From Gnetum montanum (lineage: Eukaryota; Streptophyta; Gnetopsida; Gnetales; Gnetaceae): DNA of 64,000 bases. Positions 22,152-33,749 of this stretch are shown piece by piece; position 1 is the stretch's first letter; each line of letters starts with the position of its first letter. A program made the position numbers and the translations under genes. Where the stretch lies: assembly GCA_015680685.1 (NCBI GenBank), contig MNCI01002112.1:62001-126000 (forward strand), given 5' to 3'. Under the pieces are notes generated by a model. The model had not been told where the DNA came from. It made no database searches and saw only the letters and a program-made list of their open reading frames with translations.

Positions 22152-22900
22152 TGGTGCTAGAAGGAGGGTATTTTGGTGCCTTTGCTGCATGTCATGGTAG
22201 TTCTGTGAGCCTTCTACACCCTGATACACACGAGCGTAGACGCGACACCCTCTTGCGGTTGTTTGCACTCTATGCGATGCAAACTGGTCACCCCGACGGC
22301 TCCTCTGAAGCGCTACGAAACACAAGGCATCCAATCATCAGTTAACTAGCTCATTTTATGATCATCTTGCATGTGTGCTACACCCCACCTTGTGTGGTGT
22401 AGACTGGTCGCCTTAATGATCCCTCCAAGACCCTACAAGAAATAAAGCCTACCTGATTACTAGCTAACTTGCCCATCCTACAGTTGTCTTGCCTGCGTTC
22501 TGTACCTTATTCTGTGTGGTATAGATCGGTCGCCTCAACAATCCCTCTGGGATCCTGCGAGACACAAAAATTACCTAGTCACTAGTTAATTTTCTCATCT
22601 TACAGTAGTCTCGTATGCCTTCCACACCCCGACTTACATTAGCATAGACTCAACACCCTTTGTGGTTGTTTGCACTTCATGCGGTGTAGATCGGTTACCT
22701 CAACGGTTCCTCTAGGACCCTATGAGATAATAAGCCTCCTGATGGTGATCTAACTTGCTTCTTCTATAGTAGTCCCACATACGTCCTGTACCCTAGCTAG
22801 CACAGGTGAAGATGTGACACCCTTTGTGGTTGTTTGTTTCTTGTGTGGTGTAGGTCGATCACCTCGACGACCCCTCCGGGATTCTGCAAGATGTAAAGCC
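22152..22900 (+). repeat. Primer site and leader tandem repeats, element C
   Basis: TGGTGCTAGAAGGAGGG at 22152 is the candidate primer binding site. About five diverged units of 115-160 bp follow (starting near 22196, 22358, 22478, 22603, 22755) with the same CTTGCATGYGT, CTGTACC and GATCGGTCACCTCAACG blocks as the leader of element B. Confidence 0.6.
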
Positions 22901-22970
22901 ACCTGTTGTTATTTTTTAACTCCTTTTATTCTTTTGCATTTTCTAGCATTTTCACATAATCACTTGCTTG

Positions 22971-25900
22971 ATGATGAATTCTACCACCACCACCGTTGGT
23001 GCTTCCAACATGGAGGTGCCCTTCATGGTCCTAGGCACTACTGGTGCCGAACAACGGCTGAATCCAACACCAGAAGCACGCTGGTCTCTCAGGATCCAAA
23101 ATCAAGGACTTGAGGGCCTATCCCAGCAACATGAGCATTACAATTTCCTTTGTTTGAAGGTGTAGGCTAACTTGCCCTTGGATTTACATGAACTTGAAGA
23201 AGAACGTAGCTTCGAGTTCGCTTACTGCAACAGGGAGGAATTCTTTCCTAACCAGGTCATTTCTCTGCCTTTGATACAAGTGAACCAAAGGCTACTAGAC
23301 CAACTAATCCATTTGACAAGGCTTAGGGAGCAACAAGACACAGTGGCCAACTAGGATGACATCTTTCAAGATGGGCAGGAGGAACTCGATTCCTAATCTA
23401 ATGAAGGAGGCCCAACCAACCCCATTCCTATCCCGCCTACCTAGTTCTTCAAGGCCAACCTACTACCTGTCGCCACCCCTTTGCCATCATGCCTATGCTT
23501 CAGCAGCCTACAAATGCAACTAAAGTGGGTAGCCATGTTACGTTCCTAGCACCTCATCACCCCTATTGCCTAGTTGCACCGGCAACGACTATGCCACCAC
23601 AAGTTGTTTATCAGCATGCTACCACAATACGCAACATGCCTATCATAGCTACCCTACCGCATGTCCATTATGTACCTACTTTGCAACTATACCTAACTCC
23701 TATACCAATTCCTACATATGCATCTGTTCCACCCACTGTGATGGGCCCAGGCCCATCCACATGGTGGACTCTGCTCGCTTCCTTGTCTGTTCTGCAACCA
23801 TCGCAGATGTGTCATTACATTCACCCTAACGTCTACTTGACCTCACAAACCGCTCAACCTGGCACGGGGCCATGGGTTATCCCATCGATGACCCAAGTGT
23901 CCTATCAGGCGACTCAACCCACTATTACCGCTCTGATGATACCACCCACCAGATGATGGACAACACAAACAACACCTTTAGCAGGGGTGGCCCTAACAGC
24001 ACAGCCGATGGGTCAAATCGCCACCGCTACCATGCCACATGTGGGAGTTGCCTCCACAGTCCCTCAGCTATCTACAATGTCCCTGGGGCTATACCAAGCA
24101 TTTTATCTTATTCATACCCTAACTGAGGAAGTAAAACACCTCAATGCTGTTGGGTTCGACATGGTACAAGTCATGGACTTTTACCAAGATGACCCCATCA
24201 ACCTTGTAATCCCTGCCTTGATATTACCACCTGGGATGTCCACCCTACACTTCATGAAGTACGATGGAGAAGGAGATCCCAATAGACATCTCGTCACTTT
24301 CCAGTCAGAGTCTTTGTTGCTGCAATAATGGCCACATACGATCATTCGCGTCTTCGCCATGTCCCTAGCTGGGAAAGCCCTAGATTGGTATTGCATGTTT
24401 CCACGTTCATCCATTTCAACTTTGAAAGAACTCTTGACCCAGTTTGTGACACGCTTCAAGTATAACTTGGAGCCAAAAACCATGATGGATCAGCTGATGA
24501 GTGTGAACCAAGACCCACTAGAACCAGTCCAAAAATTCATTCAACATTGGAGCGCAACCCTTAACGAAATCCATGAACCTATCATAGAGGCTCATTTGTT
24601 AGCCATCTTTAAGGGTGTAGTGAATGACTTTATCAAGTCAAAACTATATTACCTTGATCCATGCTCACTTAGTCAAGCTTTTGCTCAGATGAAAAGCATA
24701 CAAGACATAGTCGAGGTAAGCAAAGACTCGGCTTACATCACTTATAAGAACAGTTTTGCAAAGAAGGACAAGGGTAAGGCCCCAATGACCATGGTGGTTG
24801 CTATGGAAGCTGAGGATAAGCCCAAACATAGCAATAGCGGAAACAAGAATAATAAGAAACCGACCACACCTGAAGCCGACTCAGGGCCCAAGCCGGGCCA
24901 AGCATTACAACCCGTTGTTCCTGCACCCGAGACATCTACATACACTAAACCTAATTTCAAATGTAAAGATCATTCAAAATACACCCCACTACCTGTCAAA
25001 CCTTTAGAACTCCTAAAGTAACTGTTGGCAGTAGGATACATTCAACACAAGTGGATGTCAGAAGAAGAAAACATGAGGCATCGACGCTATTGCGAGCTCC
25101 TTAGAAATCCCTCTTTAGCCCTGCCCAACGAGCCTCTAGTTCCTAAAGGTTTTAGGCTGGACAAGTTTTGCGACTATCATCAACTATGTGGTCATACCAT
25201 GGATTATTTTCTATTGTTGCAAAATGACATCCAAAGAATAATTGACCTAGGGTAGTTGGTGCTAGATGAAAGTAGCCTAGTACGTCCTAAAAACCAATCC
25301 ATGTATGTCTACACCGATCCCCTCAATGCCAATAATTCTAGTTATGTAATCAATGTCATCGATATTGATAATGATCCCATGCCACCCTTCCAGCCGTTTG
25401 TGATTCTCATGCCTTAGGGTAGTGCACCAACGCCACCAATGGTTGGTCCAAGCCCGCGTCACCCTTCATCTTGAAAGTCCCACCACGGGCATCTACCTCT
25501 GCACCACCTGTTGGCGGGGCCACACAACCCCATCTGCTAACACCTCTAGCTCCATTCATCATTAGGGGGCAAACATCTTCGATAGCCCCCATCCCATGCA
25601 ACAACATTAAACAACCTCCTTGTCCCATAACGCGAGAAACCTACTTGGTGGGTGAGGCATCGAAGGGGAATACCATCAAAAGCATCTCCAAAACTATGCC
25701 TTTGCCCTTTAAGTTTACACCTTCTTCACCAAAGATGAAGGTCAATGCAAGCATACATCCTATGGTTGCCTATCGTCAAAAATTTGAACCTGGGTCTGGG
25801 ATTGTCTCCCCTCGGGAGATTCATCTTCTAGGGTGAATCGAGGAGGAGGGTGTCAAACAGACGGATGCCCAAGACTTCTTGAACACCCTTACCTAGGTTG

Positions 25901-25990
25901 GGCAAACCCCAAGGCAAAAAAATACCACGTTAAGCCTATACGACCTAGTCATAACATCCGCCCCTCACCGCAAGGCTCTGGTCCACATAT
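22971..25990 (+). pseudogene. gag of element C (best preserved Gag in the window)
   Basis: The start ATG 22971 gives MNSTTTTVG leading to VPFMVLGTTGAEQRLN, as in B and E. After a Pro/Thr-rich spacer the capsid is open for 220 residues at 24359-25021: AGKALDWY, TQFVTRFKYNL, NQDPLEPVQKFIQHW, KGVVNDFIKSKLYYL, AFAQMKSIQD, then a Lys/Asn-rich basic stretch. The zinc-knuckle region CDYHQLCGHTMDYF (about 25160-25205) has Phe in place of the last Cys. At the codon where A, B, D and E have TAG, C has CAG (in AFAQMKS). A single TAA joins the 220-residue ORF to the next one (25025), so few changes separate this copy from an open frame in the capsid. Confidence 0.88.
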
Positions 25991-26179
25991 TAATGGTGAT
26001 TCTAGTCGATGAAAACATGTCGGCAAATGAGAAAGCGATCCACTCAGTCATACTCCCCTCCATACCCATGGAGTCCACAGTACCTCCATTAACTTTCAGC
26101 AACAAAGCCATTAAGGAGGATCCCAAAAGGGGTCAAGTGACTACGGTGCCTCTCTTCATCATAATTTGGGTCGGCCAGT

Positions 26180-26650
26180 ATTGAATCTGAAGGGTACATG
26201 TCAATGATGGGGCAGCTACAAATGTCATCTCTTTGCCTATTATAGAGAAGCTGGGGTTGGTCAACCAGATTACACCAACAGTGACTTCGTGTCTGCAGTG
26301 CTTCAACAGGGCACGTGTCCTAGTGAAAGGCATAGTTCAAGTAAACTTTGTAGTAGGGAATGAGCTCCCCATAGACGTAATGTTCATTGTAGTCAAAGAA
26401 ATGCCTAGGTTTAACCTAATCCTGGGAAGATTGTGGTTAGCACAACTCAGGGTTGTCTCCTTGCCTATATACATCAGGAAATCCAGTTACCATATGAGGG
26501 TAGGGAGGTGATAATCCATGGCGACGAGGTGGTAATGCAAGCAATCAGTAACATAAACATGGAGCTAGGTTTAGAGGTTACAACCTTTGAAGATGAAGTG
26601 CCTATTCATGCATGCACCAATCATACAATGAAGGGGTCAGCCCAATGAAG
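26180..26650 (+). pseudogene. Aspartic protease of element C
   Basis: HVNDGAATNVIS replaces the HVDDGA block of D and E, so the catalytic Asp is lost. KLGLVNQITP, VKEMPRFNLILGRLW and QLPYEGREVIIHGD follow. A frameshift lies near 26480. It is a copy of the protease at 9931-10596. Confidence 0.75.
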
Positions 26651-26849
26651 CGACCCTCACCCTTTCAAGCGAAAGATAGTAACACGAGCAAAGGCCCTAG
26701 CGAAACGCCTTGACCTTATGTCCTAATCAACCCACAGAAGGTCAAGAGGCAGCTATGTGTAGCATAGCAGCCTTGCAACCTCCCACCCAGTCGCCATCCT
26801 CGCATATTCTCTTTCTACTTAGCTTGACAGCGTGTCGTATTTTCGGCAT

Positions 26850-27000
26850 GATATGCCAATGGCCCGAAATTTCCTAAAACTAACAAACAGCTCGAATTGG
26901 CCTAAAACTAGCATTATCACCTTTACATTATTCACTACGCAAATGGCCTGAAATGGCCTAAAACTAATAAACAGCCCAAAATGGCCTAAAACTAGCATAC
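26850..27000. repeat. Tract 1 of element C
   Basis: Four degenerate units with GGCCTAAAACTA and CCTAAAACTAGC lie between the protease and the 3' end of the antisense gene, as in B. They are less regular than the 27-bp units at 10706. Confidence 0.7.
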
Positions 27001-27146
27001 GAGAGCATGAAAACTTTACGTAACACACATGATAATACGATATCGGTTTCCTTTCTAAAGTCTTGCATTTTTGTCAAAATTTTTCGCCTATTGGTAGTGT
27101 CTATAAATTCTTCCAAAAAAAGGAGAGGGAGTCCACCCTCATGCTC

Positions 27147-28635
27147 TCATAAGCTATCCCCATTTGCATCGCCTTCACCATTTATCTCTACTTCATCCAC
27201 TTGCGCATTGTCTACTCCTATATTACCCCCTATCGACACCTCATTCCTTCCCTCCATGGGCTTCACATCCTCATTAAGAGCCTGTGTCCCAAAAGATAAA
27301 GTAGTTAGTAGGGACAAAAAATGCGATAAATGACAGCTGTATCAAAGCATCAAAGCGACTAACCTAAGGGGAGCCTACATCAGTCACAAGAGGTATCTGG
27401 TCTAGACCAAGCCTGAGATGATGCTCAATCTCCTCCATCAAAATATTCATCCAAGGGCTATCATTAGGTTCAGCATTCACAGTGACAACTTTTTCCCTTT
27501 CCAAAGTTGTGCATTTTAGAGGTTCCCAGGAAAGAGAGGTGGTTGCGGTCTCTCCTATAGGAAGGGTCACCCCCAAGTTTGGAGATTCCGTGACCTTCAA
27601 CTGCTCTTTAAATTTGGCATAAGACTTATAAGCGCCGATGGCCTTCACGAACACCTCATACGAGAATGCCTCCATAGTAGCATCTCTATACAACCTTTGA
27701 TGGGTTTCGTTTTCTAGCTTGTAGGTATATTTGTGGTCCCTCTGGGTGTTCCCCCATTCGAAGATATGGATGCTGATGTCCTTCATATCTTGGAACTTCT
27801 GGGCCAGCAAATCCATCTGCATCTACTGTTTGACTATTTCGTAGGAGGATTCTACATTCCGATGAATGAAAGTTAAAAACCCAGGATAGTTGGGCATAGC
27901 CCTTTGCAACTCAGCAGGGTCAGGGTTGCGGTTTATGAGGAAATCAATCATTGACCTAAGGTCCTCCACCTCAGCGACCAGTTCTGCCTCTCTCTGTTCG
28001 CTCCTATGGGCCCATTTCCACAATTCCTCATTGGTACATGTACATTCCCATAGAGAGTGCACCGAGTGCAAGATGCATTTGTAAACCTCGTCAAATATAT
28101 GATGAGATACTTCGGTCATGTTAGACAAGAGTGTGGGCACCGCGCCAATATCCATAGGTCGAGCCAGGTCCCACTTGAGCTGAGAGGCTGTAGAAATTAT
28201 AATAATCATGTTAACATGACATAAATTAATACATTCAAGAGTTTTAGCATAGCAGCATAGGGGCTATCAACACTCCTACTTACCCACATGAGGATCCACC
28301 TGCTGAAGGTGTTTGATCATGTCATCAACAAGCCCCTGAAAAAATGTAAACTTGTCAGGAAATTCAGCCCATGACTTCGTCCGAGGCAGAGGAGGTCCTA
28401 AGACATCAGTAGTAGCACCTATTACATGATTAAGCATGTCAGAAATGGCTGAAATGGACTACGGTAGGGTACATCCAAAGCCTAAACTCACCAACATCTT
28501 GTTGTTGTCTTGTTTCTTGCCAATGCAAGACAATCGTGGTAGGTTCGGTAGAAGGCCTGGCCAAGTCCATAAGAACTCCTACCTCAAGTGCTGGTGCTTT
28601 TCCTTTCAAGAGAGCAGCGTATTTTTTATTTTGGT
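27147..28635 (-). pseudogene. Antisense intron-containing gene of element C (3' part)
   Basis: From the truncation at 28635 the minus strand shows an exon ending KHLQQVDPHV at 28284, intron 28188-28283 (GTAAGT...TCTACAG, 96 bp), and a long exon 27364-28187. That exon is open over two ORFs (28209-27823 and 27822-27364) with LKWDLARPMD, LWECTCTNEELWKW, a charged stretch that looks coiled-coil, and LPIGETATTSL. Intron 27282-27363 (82 bp) follows, then an acidic terminal exon 27147-27281. This is the copy with the fewest stops. Sequence similarity to B stops at about 28635, where other DNA begins. The function is unknown. Confidence 0.65.
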
Positions 28636-29212
28636 TTATGGTTTAGGGTTCATATACACCTTATATATATGTTCCCATAGTAATCTAAGTTCATTTTCCT
28701 CATTTTCTACTAAGGGAGTTGTTCAAATTTTCTCTCGTAACTTAGAGCTTTGCACACTCATCTTCCACTTGCAATATCTAGCTCTATACTACTTTGATTT
28801 CCATACCATTTAAACCCACCTAAACCTAGAGTGTTCATGTTAGTTTTTTTTTCTTTGGGGGGGGGGGGGGGGGGGGTGCTTTCATGTGAAACTTGTACCA
28901 AACTACTAGAATTTTCTATCACCCAAAGGGTATTATAAGAGTAAGAGTGTTAAAAACTTCAAGTGTTATCATGGAAAATCAATTGTATTAGGGATCATAA
29001 CCATTACTATAAGCCATACATATGGAAAAAGGAACCAATTGCGAATGGTTGTGAGGAGATAGACATTTTTTATGGATTTTTCTTGAAAATTTTTCTAGCT
29101 CTATGATCATATGCATTAAGAAATTAATGAACTAAGGTAATGAGTAAGGTATAAATTAATTAATGATAACAACTACAACCTTAGTAACAACTTGATCTTT
29201 TCTTGATTACAG
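28636..29212. other. Unassigned stretch with a 20-base G run
   Basis: This begins where the antisense gene of element C is cut. It is AT-rich with TATATATA at about 28672 and a G run at 28857-28876. No gene, LTR end or tRNA could be supported. It may be the 5' leader of the element carrying the ORF at 29213. Confidence 0.4.
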
Positions 29213-31930
29213 ATGGTCCCAAAAAGAGGTGCACAGGGTGAACCCTTGCAAAGAGCTACTAAGCATCCATGAGGTAGCGAAGGCTAGCAAGGCGAACATG
29301 TAGAACATGTAGAGTAAGAAGCCCAATCCTTTAGCATCCACCAAGAGGCTCTTGCTACCAGGCAATCAATCCAAGGGGGAGCTGTAAAACCATAAGCTCC
29401 CATACAAGGACAACATCTCATGTCACCTTTTGATTACCTTGCTGTCATTCTAGAGAAGTCCACGTTGACCTTGATCATCATGGAAATGAATTTCGGTCCA
29501 TTCATGGAGTTTTCTCTAGAAGAGGTTTGGACACAACTTAAGGCATTTCCATTGTGGCCCATTGTATCAGATAGTGGTTAGTGGTACTTTGGTGAAACTC
29601 ATCAATTATAGCACAACAAAGATGAAGGCACCACCATCAACATCTATGGAGTAAACATCTTTTTTGAGTCAAAGCTATTGATGCAACTCTCAATTTACTA
29701 AATGATGGAGCTAAGGTAGCCCATTTGTCAACCAGATCTAACCCTGAGACTAAAAAGCTATGGCTGAAGTAGGCATATGGCAAGGAGGATAAAATGTATA
29801 ATGAAATGACTCTAGAAGAGAGAACATATTTCAAGATTGGGACTTACCACTTGTTTTCCACCAAAAGGCATAATTTAATTTCCACATATGTGGCCAAGGG
29901 AAGTGCTATTCTAATGGGAAAATTTGCAGATAATATTCCCCAATTTTATTTAACTAAAATCCAATGAGGATTTGAAGAGAAGAAGGTAAGGAAACCAACA
30001 CTTCCATTTCCTTGCCTAATTAAAAGGCTAAGCAAGCATGCTAGAATCTTGGGATATACAAATGATATTCCCAAAAAGGCTTAGAACACCTCATTTTCTA
30101 AACTCCTAAAACTTGTAGCACCATGAAAAGATCTTGGTGAAGAATAAGAAGCAAAGAAGGAGACAAAACCACAAGTAGAAATACAACATGAGCCTAACCA
30201 GCACCCACAAACACAAGCTCTACCACTACCATCATTGCAAGACTATAGGCCCTCAATGAGCCATTTGCCAAAGATCGTTGAAGTCATTAGTTGGGAAAGT
30301 AGGGACAATTCTAACCTCTTTAGACTGATGGATGATGTTGTATAGTCCACAATTTTAGTTGATCCAACATGGGGGGAGATCTCACTACAATCAAGAGAAG
30401 AAGGATCCCAATGATCACAACAAATCTCTGGAAATGCTGCATCCTTCCAAGTAATGCTCAAAATAGGAGAAGGTCCCATAGTTGTGGTACTACAACATGA
30501 GGATGCGATAGGCATGATAGAAGTAATCACTGACCATATCAACAAATCATTCAATGTGCCTATTTTACCCCCAATAGATCTAACTAGAACCAGAGATGCA
30601 CAAATGTTGGTTAGGTCTTCAATGGCTCTTGCTATGCATGAGGAAGTGTGTGATCAACTACTATAGATGGGGTAGGTGATGACCACATTGTTTGAAATTG
30701 CTAGTAATGTCATTGCAACATAGTTAGACCTCATCACCACAAAAGAAAAGTTGATCATGGTAGAAGTTAGGGCAGAGCATGCTAAAGAAGAAGTACAAAG
30801 ACTACAATAAGATTTAGCTACCCTAAGAGTCACACAATGTGATCCTACCTATTTTTTTGTTTCTAATTAATTGGAACAATTTAGGATTGAGAAAATAACC
30901 AATATAATGAAGGAAAACTCATCTACTAAATAAGAAAAAGAGAAGGTGGTATGGAGTTCCTCTGCTATTGATGCACAATCCCATGTATACAAAAATTCAT
31001 TGACCATCATACAAGAAGAAAACAAGTAGCTCACCGTAGAAAACTCAAGGTTGACCATAGTTGAGAAGCAAAAGAACATTCATAAGGAAAGCATCCACTA
31101 ATTGAGAGAACAACTAGTGAGGGCCAACCAAGATATTAGTAGATAGACTAGGGAAAATAGAACCCTCTCAATGGAGGAGGTCCATGCTATCCATTAAAAG
31201 TTAGTAATTGAAATTAGTGTATGATAAAATGAGGTCCAAAAGCATAAGAAATTAAAGGAACACTTCCACAAATAGGTAGGCATGTACAAGTAGATAAATT
31301 GAAAAGAGATCCAGATGGCCAAAGTCCACATCAACTCCTTGTCAACTCAAAATCCTAAGTGGCATCCCATCTTGTATAGCTATGCCTTGGTCCATCAAGT
31401 GAAAGTCAAGAATAAAAGACATGTAGATAGAATATTTTGAAAGAATACATTAGTTGACTAATCTCATATATGACAAACTTGCCATGTTAATAGGAGGTTG
31501 ACATAGAAATGAGTCGAAAAGGCAAGTGGTGACCACATGTGCATTATATTAGAAAGATTTTATAGATCGAAAGGATGATTTGTAGAAGTTGTAGGTGGAA
31601 AAATTTTAATTGGAGGTGGTCAAAGCCAACTATCAAGGACAAAAGGATGTAGCCTCAAACCTAGCTAAATCACTACCAAATTATCATGAACTTAGAGACA
31701 ATGCTATGACCTTTGAGAAGGAATGATGGTAGTTCATCACTTGGTATGTAAAGGTAAATCAGATGTTCCCACAACTACCATGTCCTTGAGATGTACCAAC
31801 ACCAACACACATAAACTTAGTAGCCTAGATGGTGCACAACCCAAGGACGGAAGAATAGAAGTTGTAGGCATTGCTGAATCATTACAAATTTTAAAAGCTA
31901 CCTCGAGGCACCACATGAGCTTTCTAATTT
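29213..31930 (+). pseudogene. Unrecognised decayed ORF with coiled-coil C-terminal half
   Basis: Starting MVPKRGAQGEPLQ, the plus strand encodes a long protein with several stops and at least one frameshift (near 29690). The middle has LEERTYFKIGTYHL, GSAILMGKFADNIP and LSKHARILGY. From about 30720 it becomes rich in Glu, Lys and Gln with a heptad-like pattern (TKEKLIMVEVRAEHAKEEV, EENK.LTVENSRL), which suggests a coiled coil. It has no gag, protease or RT motif. It ends shortly before a purine-rich GTGGGGGTA and an LTR-like start (32120), so it is probably carried by an LTR element, possibly non-autonomous. I do not recognise the family. Confidence 0.5.
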
Positions 31931-32119
31931 TTTTTTAGTTTTTTTTTTTTGTAATAATGTGTCCTATTTTTTGTATTACATCACTGCAACATGCAAGAGT
32001 AAATTATTTTGTTTCTTTTTAAGTTAGTCAATAATCCCATACCTTCTTAATATTTTGTAAAGAACTTGTTCATCATTTTGTTTAACTCAAGGACAAGTTT
32101 TCATTTAGTTGTGGGGGTA

Positions 32120-32700
32120 TGATGAGTCATGATTTGTCAAGCCCTGATGTTGGATACCTGACATTAAAGCCTTGATGTTGAGTACCTGATGTCAGGGCCT
32201 AGAAGTGATGTTAGATATCCAATGTCATCTCCTTTGGGTTTGTCTATAAATATAGCACTTGGGTCCACAATTTGGAGATGGTAGATACTGTAGAGTTTTA
32301 GTTTTAGTTTTCAGTTTTGATAGTCTTTCTCTTAGTCCTCTTATGTTCCCAATGCATGCTTTTAGTATGATTCTTGTAATCGTACAATACATTTGTTTGA
32401 GTATGGCATACTTGGACATGTTACATGACTAGAAATAAAGAGTAAGATTACTTTCATCATTGTAGCATCCACTTAGATTATTATTGCTTTTACATACTAA
32501 TTATTCACTATTTTCCTTAGTAAAATATTTTCATTTCTTGCTATTTACTATTCCTATTATTAAGTGAAATGAATACGCCTTAATCATGAGCATTTAAGTG
32601 TGAGTACTTGGTAACCCAATAGTGTATTATTTTGCAGACCCAATGACAAATGCTTGGAAATCCTAGAGGTAGTATAGACAATTAAGAGTGGATACCCATC
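32120..32700 (+). mobile_element. Candidate LTR of a second family
   Basis: GTGGGGGTA (polypurine-like) directly precedes TGATGAGTCATG. Inside are TATAAATATA at 32245-32254, repeated GATGTTGGATACCTGA-type blocks (32147-32220) and AATAAAG at about 32435, giving a plausible U3-R order. I could not find the right end with confidence and no second copy is in the window. Confidence 0.5.
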
Positions 32701-33749
32701 ACATGTAGGCTAGTTTATATTTTTCTCTCCATTGTTTAGTAGCTTAATTAATTCATCTCTTTTTCATCATTAGGAGTAGCATAGAATTCAACAACATCAT
32801 ATGCCTCACTTTGGACTAAACCATACATGAAAAAACTACCACTAGTCCAAGTGGAAAGACAATGAACTGCAATCAGATTATAACAATCTAGATACTGAAA
32901 CTAGTTCCATTTGCAAAATTTGATGAGATTGTGCATGAGTACCTTGCCACTCATCAGTTTCAGTTGTGATGGTTTTTCATTTTTTACTTTTTTTTTTAAT
33001 TCAAGTAAACAAAAAAAATCCAAAGAATCTTTGACAAGTGGTTGCTAGGTTTGATTTTGTACCTGTTATGTAATCAAATTAGAAGGTTCTTAACATGAAG
33101 TTAGGAAGTGATGGAATCCTCTTTTATCTTTTTGTATTGTATAATGTTTCTAAAATTTCTAAACAATATTATATATTATAATATAATCCCTCATCTTTCT
33201 TAAGAGTAATATTTTATGCATAATGTATACAATACTCTTATTTTTTATTAGATTCCATGTGCTAAATGATTTCATGTATAGTCAAGAAAAGAGGTTAAAA
33301 ATATAATTTAATTATGAAAGTCCTAAAAAGATGTATCTTGTATCTATTGATTTTAATGAAAGAATTTTTTGAGAATCATCCTCTCTTAGGTAGAAAATAT
33401 TTCCTAGAAAATAGGATGAAGAGTTTACATCAGAGAATAAAGAATCTTATGGAATACAAAATTGAAAGTTCTACCACTATGATATTTTCCTAAACATGTG
33501 AAGAAGTCATGTTGTATTTGAAAAGTAATTATGAAAAAAAATTTAAAGATCCTTTCTATCTCTTATTTTTTCTCTCAAATGGTGATGTTGGGAAGAAAAT
33601 AAAATATTAAAAGAAAATAGGAAAGACATATTGTTTATATAACATGCAAGAAGGATGTGAAATCATATGTTGAATCTTAACTTTAGTCTAAAGGACTTAT
33701 ATATCAGGAGTCTTGGTATAATCTTACATGACTCAGATATGTATGCCAA
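32701..33749. other. AT-rich stretch without a recognisable gene
   Basis: I see no conserved protein on either strand, no tandem array and no RNA gene. It may be untranslated sequence of the gypsy element on the minus strand just to the right. Confidence 0.4.

Noticed and set aside
32760-33740. A host gene or RNA gene in the AT-rich stretch
   Set aside because: No conserved frame, splice pattern or RNA structure could be supported by eye.
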